Under the pieces are notes generated by a model that was given only the letters and a program-made list of their open reading frames with translations, did no database searches and was not told where the DNA came from. A stretch of DNA of 64,000 nucleotides from Achromobacter spanius (GTDB lineage Bacteria; Pseudomonadota; Gammaproteobacteria; Burkholderiales; Burkholderiaceae_B). The position numbers and the translations under genes were made by a program. Shown piece by piece: positions 56,233 through 64,000 of the stretch; within the stretch, counting starts at the first letter, position 1; each line of letters opens with the position of its first letter. The stretch covers positions 2,232,001 to 2,296,000 of the forward strand of contig NZ_CP034689.1 of assembly GCF_003994415.1 (NCBI RefSeq). Direction: 5' to 3'.

Positions 56233-57249
56233 TTGGACTCCCCCGACTGGCGGCTGTGCGTCGCCCCGATGATTGACGTGACCGATCGCCATTGCCGCTA
56301 TTTCCATCGGCTGCTGGCTCCCCGCGCTCGCCTGTATACGGAAATGATCACGACGGGCGCGCTGCTGCATGGCAACGTGGCGCGCCACCTGGACTTCGAC
56401 GAGGCCGAGCACCCCGTTGCGCTGCAACTAGGCGGCAGCGAGCCTGACGCATTGGCGCAATCCGCCAAGCTGGGCCGCCAATGGGGTTACGACGAGATCA
56501 ACCTCAACTGCGGCTGTCCCTCTGAACGCGTGCAAAAAGGCGCATTCGGCGCCTGCCTGATGGCCGAGCCTGCCCTGGTTGCGGATTGCATGAAAGCCAT
56601 GCAGGACGCCGTCGACATCCCCGTTACCGTCAAGCATCGCTTGGGCCTGGATTACGAGAATTCCTACGAGTTCGTCCGAGATTTCGTCGGCAAGATTTAT
56701 GACACGGGATGTCGGGTTTTCATTGCGCATGCCCGCAACGCGGTGTTGAAGGGCTTGTCGCCGAAGGACAACCGCGAAATTCCGCCGCTGCGCTACGACG
56801 TGGTCAAGCAGCTCAAGCGCGACTTCCCCGACTGCACGTTCGTGTTGAACGGTGGCTTGGCGGATGCGGATCAGTCGGTTGGGGCCGCCAACGAGTTCGA
56901 CGGGGTGATGCTGGGCCGTGCAGCCTGGCACACGCCGCGCGTGCTGTCCGAGGTATCACTGCGATTGTGGCCGTCGGTTCGACTGCCCACGGATGCTCAG
57001 GTGGTGGATGCGATGACCGAATACGTCGCCAGGCAGGTAGCAAAGGGCGTGCCCTTGCGCGTGATGACGCGGCCGATGCTGGGGCTGGTGAATGGGCAGT
57101 CCGGGGCGCGGCGCTGGCGCCGGATGCTGTCGGATCCGGCCCTGCTTGCGGCCAACAACCCTGACTTGATCTACGACGCCTGGCGCAGCCAGCGGCAGGC
57201 GCCGGATGTGCGCGGCGCCACGTTGGAAGCGGCGCCGGCGGGGGTCTGA
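56233..57249 (+). CDS. dusA: tRNA-dihydrouridine synthase A, 338 aa
   Basis: FMN-barrel of the Dus family: V-A-P-M-I-D-V-T-D-R-H-C-R-Y-F, catalytic Cys in L-N-C-G-C-P-S-E-R-V-Q, V-K-H-R-L-G-L-D and the DusA-specific H-A-R-N-A. Reduces uridines 20 and 20a in the tRNA D-loop. TTG start at 56233 is used as no ATG precedes the conserved region. The gene is divergent from thrB across a 184-base gap. Confidence 0.92.
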   Translation: MDSPDWRLCVAPMIDVTDRHCRYFHRLLAPRARLYTEMITTGALLHGNVARHLDFDEAEHPVALQLGGSEPDALAQSAKLGRQWGYDEINLNCGCPSERVQKGAFGACLMAEPALVADCMKAMQDAVDIPVTVKHRLGLDYENSYEFVRDFVGKIYDTGCRVFIAHARNAVLKGLSPKDNREIPPLRYDVVKQLKRDFPDCTFVLNGGLADADQSVGAANEFDGVMLGRAAWHTPRVLSEVSLRLWPSVRLPTDAQVVDAMTEYVARQVAKGVPLRVMTRPMLGLVNGQSGARRWRRMLSDPALLAANNPDLIYDAWRSQRQAPDVRGATLEAAPAGV

Positions 57250-57295
57250 CGGCAGGCTGGCGGCTGCGAATGCGGCCGCGCAAACCTGGCAATGC

Positions 57296-57754
57296 TCAGG
57301 ACTTGGCGGGTTCCGCGCTTTCGGTCGGCCAGTCGCGGATATAGGCTTTCAGCATGTTGTTTTCAAACTGCTGAGCCGCCACGATCGCCTGCGCCATGTC
57401 ATAGAACGAAATCACGCCCATCAGGGTGGGGCCGTCCATAACCGGAATGTAGCGGGCATGCTTTTCCAGCATCAGGCGCTGCACTTCGTCGGCGCTGGTG
57501 TTGGGCGACACGCTGACCGGCGCGTCATCCATGATCGAGCGGATGGTGGTTTCGCCGGCGCCGCCGTGCGCATGCATATGGCGGATGATCTCGCGGAACG
57601 TGAGCATGCCGGTCAGGGTGCCGAACTCCATGATGACAAGCGAGCCTATGTCCTGCTCGCTCATGGTTTGCACGGCCTGGGACACAGGCATATCCGGCGA
57701 CGCCGTATAGAGCGTATCGCCCTTGACGCGCAAAATCTCGCTGACCTTCAACAT
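57296..57754 (-). CDS. CBS-domain pair protein, 152 aa
   Basis: Two CBS motifs: residues about 8-65 (T-L-Y-T-A-S-P-D-M-P-V-S-Q-A-V, I-G-S-L-V-I-M-E) and 75-135 (A-P-V-S-V-S-P-N-T-S-A-D-E, Y-I-P-V-M-D-G). Stand-alone CBS pairs bind adenine nucleotides and act as energy sensors. The partner is unknown. Strong AGGAGGAA ribosome site. Lies 36 bases downstream of the BrkB-type gene and may share its transcript. Confidence 0.85.
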   Translation of the reverse strand: MLKVSEILRVKGDTLYTASPDMPVSQAVQTMSEQDIGSLVIMEFGTLTGMLTFREIIRHMHAHGGAGETTIRSIMDDAPVSVSPNTSADEVQRLMLEKHARYIPVMDGPTLMGVISFYDMAQAIVAAQQFENNMLKAYIRDWPTESAEPAKS

Positions 57755-57790
57755 CGGTTCCTCCTGGGCGGACTGCGCCCTGATACTTTG

Positions 57791-59104
57791 CTATTTCTTG
57801 TTCGCTTCCAATTGTAATAAGGGAGCGATTCCATTTTCGGTATTCTGCGCCTCTCCGCACAGTTCTTCCAGCGTTGGCGCATTTTCCTGGGAAATCACGG
57901 ACGAGGCGACTCGCAGGACGTCCGGATCGTTCCGCACCCTGGGCTGGTCGCGGTCCAGCAGAAAATGGTCCACAACCGGCGCCATCGATGTCTCGCGGGC
58001 ATCGCAGGTCAGCACCCAGAGGTCTTCCGGGCTGCGGGTGGCCAGCCCCATCGCGCTCAGTTTTTCCAGCACGTCGTTCAGTTCGTCTTGATGCAAGCGC
58101 AATTGGGACGCCAGCACATTGGCGGGCAAGCCGGGCGGATTGCCCGATTGCACCCGGCGCAGGGCGCGCAAGGCGTCCAGGGCGTCCACGAATTGCGCGC
58201 CGGCGTAGCGGTTGATCTTCCGGCGGCCCAGCCGGATCAACGGCGCGCTGGAAGCCAGAATGGCGCCCAGCAGCACAGCCAGCCACGACAGGTAGATCCA
58301 CAATAGAAAGATCGGCAGCGTGGCGAAAGCGCCGTAAATGATGGTGTAGGTGGGAAAACGGGTCAGGTAGTACGCAAAGCCCGACTTCATGATTTCCAGG
58401 ACGATGGCCGTCACGGCCCCGCCTATCAGCGCATCCCGCCACAGCACGTCGCGATTGGGGACGACGACGAACAGGGCTGCGAAGCCCAAGCCCGTCAGGA
58501 TCAGCGGCATAAAGGAAACGGCGATGCTGACGATTTCCGGGACGTCGCGCACCAGCCCCAGCGATTCGCGCGCCACGAAAGAGGTGGCCCACAAGCTGGC
58601 GCCCGCCAGAACCGGCCCCAGGGTGATGACGGCCCAATACACCAGCGCGCGCTGCCGTAGCGGACGCTGGCGCGACACATGCCAGATGTCATTGAAGGCC
58701 TGGTCGATCGTCATGATCAGCAGCAAGGATGTCACCAGCAGGAACGCGCCGCCAATGGCCGTCAGGCGGGAAGCCTGGCGCGCGAACTGGTTCAGGTAGT
58801 CCATGATGTTGTCCGAGACGGACGGCGGCATCAGGCTGTTGGTCAGGAAGTCTTCGAGGGCGACACGGAACTCCTGGAACACCGGAAAGGCGGTGAACAG
58901 GGAAAGCACCACTGCCAGCATGGGCACGATAGCCAGCACCGTGGTGAAGGTGAGGCTGGACGCGACTTGCAGAAGTTTTTCTTCGCCGGCGCGTTGCAGG
59001 GTGAAGCGGAGGACACGTCCGGCCCTGACAACCCATGAAGAGCGCGGGGTCGAGGGTTTGGTAGCCGCCGGCGTGGCGGCGACGGACTCGGCGGGGCGAT
59101 TCAT
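57791..59104 (-). CDS. BrkB/YihY-family inner-membrane protein, 437 aa
   Basis: Family features: S-L-T-F-T-T-V-L-A-I-V-P-M-L-A-V-V near residue 50, six membrane segments, and Y-L-T-R-F-P-T-Y-T-I-I-Y-G-A-F-A. A soluble C-terminal domain (about 300-437) carries D-E-L-N-D-V-L-E-K-L. Named after Bordetella BrkB (serum resistance). Also annotated, wrongly, as RNase BN. Only 17 bases separate its start from the divergent DUF2069 gene. Confidence 0.87.
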   Translation of the reverse strand: MNRPAESVAATPAATKPSTPRSSWVVRAGRVLRFTLQRAGEEKLLQVASSLTFTTVLAIVPMLAVVLSLFTAFPVFQEFRVALEDFLTNSLMPPSVSDNIMDYLNQFARQASRLTAIGGAFLLVTSLLLIMTIDQAFNDIWHVSRQRPLRQRALVYWAVITLGPVLAGASLWATSFVARESLGLVRDVPEIVSIAVSFMPLILTGLGFAALFVVVPNRDVLWRDALIGGAVTAIVLEIMKSGFAYYLTRFPTYTIIYGAFATLPIFLLWIYLSWLAVLLGAILASSAPLIRLGRRKINRYAGAQFVDALDALRALRRVQSGNPPGLPANVLASQLRLHQDELNDVLEKLSAMGLATRSPEDLWVLTCDARETSMAPVVDHFLLDRDQPRVRNDPDVLRVASSVISQENAPTLEELCGEAQNTENGIAPLLQLEANKK

Positions 59105-59121
59105 CAGGCGATAATAGCAGC

Positions 59122-59493
59122 ATGAATCTTGAACTCAACCCCCGTTTACGCCTGCTGGCGTCGGTTTCGCTGTTCGCCCTGATCGTCCTGTGCGTAACCT
59201 GGGAAACCGTGGTGGCGCCGTTGCGGCCGGGCGGATCCTGGATGCTGTTGAAGGCCTTGCCGCTGGCGTTTCCGCTGCGCGGCATCCTGCGCGGGAACCT
59301 CTACACCTATCAGTGGGCCTCCATGCTGTCGCTGCTGTATCTGATGGAAGGGGTGGTGCGAGCCATGTCCGATCCGATGCCGCTTTCCGTGCTGATGGCC
59401 TGGGGCGAAATCGTTCTTTCGTCCACCTTTTTCCTTAGCGCCATTTTCTATGTGCGGCCCGCCAAGCGCGCCGCCAGGAGCCAACGCGCATGA
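59122..59493 (+). CDS. DUF2069 membrane protein, 123 aa
   Basis: Three to four membrane segments (L-L-A-S-V-S-L-F-A-L-I-V-L-C-V, A-L-P-L-A-F-P-L-R-G-I-L, W-A-S-M-L-S-L-L-Y-L) with the family motif R-G-I-L-R-G-N-L-Y-T-Y-Q-W. Function unknown. Its stop overlaps the selO start (ATGA). Confidence 0.85.
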   Translation: MNLELNPRLRLLASVSLFALIVLCVTWETVVAPLRPGGSWMLLKALPLAFPLRGILRGNLYTYQWASMLSLLYLMEGVVRAMSDPMPLSVLMAWGEIVLSSTFFLSAIFYVRPAKRAARSQRA

Positions 59494-60995
59494 ATGCACA
59501 CTCCCTATCCGAGCTGCGCGCGGTCAATACGTTTGCCGCGCTGCCCACCGCCTTCTATACCCGCCTGACGCCGCAAGGCCTGAACAACCCCCGACTGTTG
59601 CACGCCAACGCCGACGCAGCCGCGCTGCTTGGCCTGGCCCCGTCCGTGTTGACCACGCCCGAGTTTCTGCGGGTGTTTTCCGGCGCACAACCGCTGCCGG
59701 GCGGAGACACCTTGGCCGCGGTCTATAGCGGGCATCAGTTCGGCGTGTGGGCAGGCCAATTGGGAGACGGGCGCGCCCATCTGTTGGGCGAAGTTGTGGG
59801 GCCGGACGGAGGCTGGGAGCTGCAGTTGAAAGGCGCCGGCATGACGCCGTACTCGCGCATGGGGGATGGCCGCGCGGTGTTGCGTTCGTCCGTGCGTGAA
59901 TACCTGGCCAGTGAAGCCATGCACGGTTTGGGTATACCCACGACGCGCGCACTGGCGCTGGTGGTATCGGATGACCCCGTCATGCGCGAAACCGTGGAAA
60001 CCGCCGCCATCGTGACGCGAATGTCACCCAGTTTCGTTCGATTCGGTTCGTTTGAACACTGGTCGTCGCGCCGGCAGCCGGAATTGTTGAAGACGCTGGC
60101 CGACTATGTGATCGACCATTTTTACCCGCAATGCCGCGAGGCGTCGGTGGGGCAGGCCCAAGGCTCGCAGGATGCGCAGAGTGATGGCGCGCCCTATATC
60201 AACTTGCTGCGTGAGGTCACGCATCGTACGGCGCGGCTGATGGCCGACTGGCAGGCTGTAGGTTTTTGCCATGGCGTCATGAACACCGACAACATGTCCA
60301 TCCTGGGGCTCACGCTGGATTACGGGCCCTACGGTTTCATGGACGGCTTCCGTCTGGGGCACGTGTGCAACCATTCGGATTCGGAAGGGCGCTATTCCTG
60401 GAACCGCCAGCCGTCGGTGGCGCTCTGGAATCTGTACCGCCTGGGCGGCAGCTTGCATGCCTTGGTGCAGGACGTGGACGGCCTGCGTGCCGTGCTGGAC
60501 GAATTTGAGGCGGTTTTCACCCGCGCCTTCCACGACCGCATGGGCGCCAAGCTGGGCTTGGCGGCATGGCGGCCGGCCGACGAGCCATTGCTGGACGACC
60601 TGCTCAAGCTGATGGACGCCAATCAGGCGGATTTCACCCTGTCATGGCGGCGGCTGTCGGACGCGGTTTTGGGGCAGCGCAATGGCTTCGAAGACCTGTT
60701 CATCGACCGTCCGGCCGCTGCCGCCTGGCTCGACAGGCTGCTGGCGCGCCACGCAGAGGATGGGCGGCCCACGCAGGAAATCGCTGCCGGCATGAACCGC
60801 GTCAATCCCCTGTATGTGTTGCGCAATCATTTGGCTGAAGAAGCCATCCGTGCGGCCAAGCAAGGCGATGCAAGCGAAATCGATACCTTGATGATGCTGT
60901 TGCGCAATCCGTATGAAGCCCGGGACGGCTACGAACGCTATGCGAGTCTGCCCCCGGATTGGGCGGGAAGCCTGGAAGTCAGTTGCTCGTCTTGA
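59490..60995 (+). CDS. selO: SelO/YdiU protein adenylyltransferase, 501 aa
   Basis: Pseudokinase-fold AMPylase: Y-S-G-H-Q-F-G-V-W-A-G-Q-L-G-D-G-R, Q-L-K-G-A-G-M-T-P-Y-S-R, R-S-S-V-R-E-Y-L and M-N-T-D-N-M-S-I. The C-terminal S-C-S-S carries Cys where animal SelO has selenocysteine. It transfers AMP to proteins in redox stress. Full length, translationally coupled to the DUF2069 gene. Confidence 0.92.
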   Translation: MNAHSLSELRAVNTFAALPTAFYTRLTPQGLNNPRLLHANADAAALLGLAPSVLTTPEFLRVFSGAQPLPGGDTLAAVYSGHQFGVWAGQLGDGRAHLLGEVVGPDGGWELQLKGAGMTPYSRMGDGRAVLRSSVREYLASEAMHGLGIPTTRALALVVSDDPVMRETVETAAIVTRMSPSFVRFGSFEHWSSRRQPELLKTLADYVIDHFYPQCREASVGQAQGSQDAQSDGAPYINLLREVTHRTARLMADWQAVGFCHGVMNTDNMSILGLTLDYGPYGFMDGFRLGHVCNHSDSEGRYSWNRQPSVALWNLYRLGGSLHALVQDVDGLRAVLDEFEAVFTRAFHDRMGAKLGLAAWRPADEPLLDDLLKLMDANQADFTLSWRRLSDAVLGQRNGFEDLFIDRPAAAAWLDRLLARHAEDGRPTQEIAAGMNRVNPLYVLRNHLAEEAIRAAKQGDASEIDTLMMLLRNPYEARDGYERYASLPPDWAGSLEVSCSS

Positions 60996-61050
60996 GGGCG
61001 AGTGTCGTCAAACGCACAAAAACGCATACCGAATTCTTGTGATTTACGCG

Positions 61051-61089
61051 AAAAAGCGCTGATAGAGAGCGAAATATCACGCTTTTTTT
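61051..61089 (+). terminator. Intrinsic terminator after selO
   Basis: AAAAAGCG, one bulged C, TGATA, a ten-base loop, TATCA and CGCTTTTT form a 13-bp stem followed by more T. It lies 56 bases after the selO stop. The rest of the 214-base gap (to 61209) is AT-rich and likely holds the promoter of the response-regulator gene. Confidence 0.85.
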
Positions 61090-61209
61090 CACTGCAATCA
61101 TTCGTTTCCATTGTAAATCTCGTAAGATTGTCGCCTGCTGGACACTCAGGATTGCATACCGCATCCATGGGGCATTTGTCGACAATTTTCAACATAAAGC
61201 ACTCTGAAT

Positions 61210-61929
61210 ATGCCTGGCGCAGATGGTTTGCTATGTATCGGTCTGCTTGAGGATGACGCCGACTTCCGAGAGGAACTGGCGTTAGGCTTGGGCGGCTATG
61301 GTTTTCGAGTAGCGTTTGCTTGTGACAATGCGGCGGCGTTTTATCGCCGGTTGCAGGAGCAGCCGTGCGACATCGTCATCCTGGACGCGCATCTTCCTGG
61401 CGAAGATGGCTTTTCCGTCGCCACGCGGTTACGAGCCTTGAGTCCGGTGGGCATTGTCATGCTGACAGGTCGTAGCGCCCTTGAAGATCGGGTGCGCGGC
61501 CTGGAGGGCGGCGCCGACGTCTACATGACCAAGCCCGTGGACCTGCTGGAACTCAGCTCCGTGATCCGCAGCCTGGCTCGTCGGATGCGGCTGGCCAAGG
61601 CGCCGCGTCCCGCCGACGCAGAAACGCGGGCATCGGCTGACAGCACCTGGTCCTTGCAGGATGGGGGCTGGATACTGGTGGCGCCGGACGGTGCGTCGCT
61701 GCACTTGAGCGCGCAGGAACGGACGTTCCTGATGGCCTTGATGGATGCGGCCGGCAACGCGGTCAGCCGTCAGGTGCTGGCGGAGTTGTTCTTGCCTGAA
61801 AGTCCGGGCGGGTTCGAATTGCGCCGCATCGATGTGCTGGTGAGCCGACTGCGCGCCAAGGCGCAAACCGCCGGCCTCAAGCTTCCGGTCTTGTCCGTGC
61901 GCGGCCAAGGCTACGTGTTCGCCGCCTGA
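61210..61929 (+). CDS. Two-component response regulator, OmpR-like, 239 aa
   Basis: Receiver domain with acidic pair L-L-E-D-D-A-D, phospho-acceptor Asp in V-I-L-D-A-H-L-P, Thr in M-L-T-G-R and Lys in M-T-K-P. The C-terminal winged helix has L-S-A-Q-E-R-T-F-L-M-A-L and R-G-Q-G-Y-V-F. The start lacks a good ribosome site. Convergent with the kinase gene, with which it overlaps by 19 bases at the 3' ends. The convergent layout is unusual for a pair, but proximity still suggests partnership. Confidence 0.87.
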   Translation: MPGADGLLCIGLLEDDADFREELALGLGGYGFRVAFACDNAAAFYRRLQEQPCDIVILDAHLPGEDGFSVATRLRALSPVGIVMLTGRSALEDRVRGLEGGADVYMTKPVDLLELSSVIRSLARRMRLAKAPRPADAETRASADSTWSLQDGGWILVAPDGASLHLSAQERTFLMALMDAAGNAVSRQVLAELFLPESPGGFELRRIDVLVSRLRAKAQTAGLKLPVLSVRGQGYVFAA

Positions 61930-63473
61930 TCCGTACCGGTTTGGCCCGGCGGCTTGGCGGGCAGCGTGATCACAAACCGGGTGCCTACGCCGACCTTGCT
62001 CTGCAGGGTCAGTGTGCCCCCCTGGTTCTGGCAAATGCGGCGTGCCAGATATAGCCCGATACCCATACCCTGCGTTTCCCGATGCGCGGAACGCCGAAAA
62101 TGCGGTTCAAACACGCGAGCCTGGTCTGATTCTTCAATGCCCGGGCCGCGATCCACTACGGCCAGCCATGCCATTTGCGTGTCGCTCACAAGGACCTGCC
62201 CGGTCTCTATCCTGACGGGCTCGTTGGCCGGCGAATACTTGATGGCATTGTGGATCAGGTTGCGCACCACCACGCTGGTCAGCGGACGGTCGCAAAACAC
62301 GGGTAGGGGGGCGTCGGCCTGAATCACCAGCGCGTGCGCGGTGTCCGGCTGCATCGCGGTCGCCACGTCGCGGGCCAGTTCGGCCAGGTCGGTATGTTCG
62401 CCTCGAGGCGTCCAGGCCTGGTCGCCCAAACGGTCCTGGTTCAGCAACTGATCCATCAATTCCGTCATGCGCGCAACCGAGCGGTGGATGCGGGCCAGCC
62501 GCGTGTCGACGGCTTCACCGCTGTCGGACAAGATCATGTCCAGCGATTGCGCCGCGGCACTGATGGTGGCCAAGGGCGCCCGCAGTTCATGCGAGATCAA
62601 GGCGTTCATCTGGCGTTGCGTGTCCAGCGCGCCCGCCAGTTCCGCCACGCGCAGTTCGCCTTGTGCAACCTGCTCGGCATCGGTGTGGTCGTGAGCCCCG
62701 CGGCGCGTGGCAATGGCCCCATGGCTCTGCCACCTTAGCGCCACACCCAGCAGCGCGCCGGCCACCAGCCACAGCCGGGCAAGCTCAATTGGCGTAGCCG
62801 TGGTGTCGGCGCCGTTGGATAGCCAGGCGTCTTGGCCCAGCATCCACGCCGATGCTGCATATATACAGGCCAAGCCCATTGCCAGGGGGCGGCCGGCTTT
62901 GCGTTGCACGGCCTGCACCACGAACCAGGCGGTCAGCGCCACGCTCAGGCAGGCGCACGTGCCGGCAATGACGGCCGGGATCAGCCCGTTTTCGGTTTCA
63001 TAGACGAAGATCAGCGCCAGCGCGGCCACGCATGCCAGCGCCATGCTGACGCCGCGACAGGCAGTCGCCAACCTGGCGGCCTGGGGCGAAGGGGTCAGCA
63101 GGGGGGCAGTCAAGGCCAGCAGGGCGGCGTAAGAGCCGGCTTGCAGCGCGCCTGGCGGCAGCAACGTGGGTAATGAGCGCAAGACGCCTTCCAGCAACAT
63201 GAAGGCCAGGCCGGCGCCGAAAAGCGATGATCGGGTGCAGATCCAGGCGATCACACACGCCAGGCCGCAGGTCAGTGCTACGCCAGCGGTCAAGCCTAGC
63301 TGGATGTCTTCGTAGGGGGATAAGAGGCCATGGGCCAGCACCACGTCAGGCCAGAAGAACGCGCAAGCGAGCATGCCGAGCCGCAACAAGAACGCCTGCG
63401 GTCCGGCTGTGGCGCGTCGTGCACCGCGTTGGCGAAGAAAACAGCGGGTGCGAAGAAACAGTCCTTCCGTCAA
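61911..63473 (-). CDS. Membrane sensor histidine kinase, 520 aa
   Basis: About eight N-terminal membrane segments (residues 20-255) form a 7TM-type sensory part without a periplasmic domain. Then comes H-box I-S-H-E-L-R-A-P-L-A-T, N-box N-L-I-H-N-A-I-K-Y-S, G1 V-D-R-G-P-G-I-E-E and G2 G-M-G-I-G-L-Y-L-A. TTG start at 63473 overlaps the stop of the EAL gene, so the two are co-translated. Signal unknown. Confidence 0.88.
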   Translation of the reverse strand: MTEGLFLRTRCFLRQRGARRATAGPQAFLLRLGMLACAFFWPDVVLAHGLLSPYEDIQLGLTAGVALTCGLACVIAWICTRSSLFGAGLAFMLLEGVLRSLPTLLPPGALQAGSYAALLALTAPLLTPSPQAARLATACRGVSMALACVAALALIFVYETENGLIPAVIAGTCACLSVALTAWFVVQAVQRKAGRPLAMGLACIYAASAWMLGQDAWLSNGADTTATPIELARLWLVAGALLGVALRWQSHGAIATRRGAHDHTDAEQVAQGELRVAELAGALDTQRQMNALISHELRAPLATISAAAQSLDMILSDSGEAVDTRLARIHRSVARMTELMDQLLNQDRLGDQAWTPRGEHTDLAELARDVATAMQPDTAHALVIQADAPLPVFCDRPLTSVVVRNLIHNAIKYSPANEPVRIETGQVLVSDTQMAWLAVVDRGPGIEESDQARVFEPHFRRSAHRETQGMGIGLYLARRICQNQGGTLTLQSKVGVGTRFVITLPAKPPGQTGTDQAANT

Positions 63474-64000
63474 CTAGGAACCCATTGATCATCCGGCGCG
63501 AGTTCGCGCGTAAGGGCGAAGTTTACGACAGCCCCGCGTATCGCGCGGACGCCCAGGTCTTCCAGGATGTCCTGGGTGGCCAGGTCGGGAACGTCTTCGG
63601 CGTAGACCGCCATGCCCAGCGTCGCCGCAGTGGTCATGACGGTGGCGGCCAGGTGCTGGCTGCCGGGGCTATGTAGCAAGCCGGTAATAAAGCTGCCGCA
63701 AAGTTTCAAATACGAGACGGGGAATTCATGCAGCCGCTCCATTGCGCCGAACTGCTGCGACAGCCGCGACAGGCCCACCCGGCCGCCCGCCGCGATGACG
63801 ATGTCGCAAAGCTGGCGCAAGTCGGCGGCTTGCTCGATCAGCCCGTCGGCGTCGACCTCGATGATCAGGCGCAGCGTCAACGCCGGGCGGTCTGCCAGCA
63901 TGCGCTCCAGCCGCGACAGGAACGAGCTTTGTGCAAGCGATGCCAAGGACACCGGCACCGTCAGCGCCGCAGTGTGCGTGAACAACCAGTCCAGCCCCAA
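63470..64000 (-). CDS. EAL-domain protein, C-terminal part (5' end outside window)
   Basis: The segment reads P-A-L-T-L-R-L-I-I-E-V-D-A-D, D-I-V-I-A-A-G-G-R-V-G-L, V-S-Y-L-K-L-C-G and V-Y-A-E-D-V-P-D, the last two-thirds of an EAL fold. Several catalytic positions (for instance the D-D-F-G-T motif and the Lys before E-G-V) are altered, so it may be an inactive c-di-GMP binder or a regulator. At least 176 codons. Its stop overlaps the histidine-kinase start. Confidence 0.75.
   Translation of the reverse strand: MGLDWLFTHTAALTVPVSLASLAQSSFLSRLERMLADRPALTLRLIIEVDADGLIEQAADLRQLCDIVIAAGGRVGLSRLSQQFGAMERLHEFPVSYLKLCGSFITGLLHSPGSQHLAATVMTTAATLGMAVYAEDVPDLATQDILEDLGVRAIRGAVVNFALTRELAPDDQWVPS

Noticed and set aside
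57525..58637. Long alternate frame over the CBS and BrkB/YihY genes
   Set aside because: It spans the gap between two well-recognised genes in another frame and has no domain of its own.
1..64000. CRISPR arrays, insertion sequences and tRNA genes
   Set aside because: No regularly spaced repeats, no transposase frame with terminal inverted repeats and no cloverleaf-like sequence was recognised by eye; a tRNA scan would be needed to be certain.

Overview
The window is a GC-rich proteobacterial chromosome segment. The core genes (homoserine kinase ThrB beside a BPSS1780-type membrane protein, DusA, SelO, a BrkB/YihY protein, a Tad pilus operon) fit the Alcaligenaceae, most likely Achromobacter or Bordetella. 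That assignment is inference from gene content and composition. Two prophages occupy about 70% of the window, and both sit inside genes of the same Tad (Flp) pilus operon.

Region 1 (1 to about 7,900) is the right end of prophage A, whose left end lies outside the window. It carries virion ejection proteins (one with a lytic transglycosylase domain), a tail fibre, a secreted SGNH hydrolase and a lysis cassette (membrane protein, holin, GH24 endolysin, Rz, Rz1). An AT-rich attachment arm then abuts a Flp-type pilin that has lost its leader and processing site. Region 2 (7,904-9,020) is host DNA: the pilin remainder and the 5' part of a TadG-like gene. Region 3 (9,001-46,438) is a complete-looking prophage B of about 37.4 kb, bounded by a 20-bp direct repeat TGCTATTTCCGCGAATATTC. 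Precise excision would restore a 471-codon tadG-like gene in frame.

Prophage B joins a lambda-like early and control region to a T7-like virion module. From a central switch (a short CI-like repressor, a YdaS/Cro-like protein and CII), a leftward operon of about 22 genes runs to attL. It includes RecT, a YqaJ exonuclease and an AlpA-like putative excisionase. A rightward operon carries replication genes and a RuvC-like resolvase. Then come portal, scaffold, capsid, tail tubular proteins A and B, internal virion proteins, TerS/TerL, tail fibre, holin, SAR endolysin, Rz/Rz1 and a convergent integrase next to attR. Palindromes of the form TACCYRYRGGTA flank the repressor locus on both sides and look like OL and OR. 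A secreted protein of unknown function lies between the repressor and a terminator and is probably expressed in the lysogen.

Region 4 (46,439-54,339) is the rest of the Tad operon: tadG 3' end, TadE-like, an unknown protein, RcpC/CpaB, RcpA/CpaC, a TadA ATPase with an N-terminal FHA domain, TadB, TadC and a DUF192 protein, most joined by 4-bp start/stop overlaps. Region 5 (54,211-64,000) is housekeeping DNA: BPSS1780 protein, ThrB, DusA, a CBS-domain protein, BrkB/YihY, DUF2069, SelO, a two-component pair and a partial EAL-domain gene.

The main observation is that two unrelated prophages split two adjacent genes of one pilus operon, so the operon looks switched off in this lysogen and restorable by excision. 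No tRNA, rRNA, CRISPR array or insertion sequence was recognised, and no stretch over 300 bases lacks a gene.
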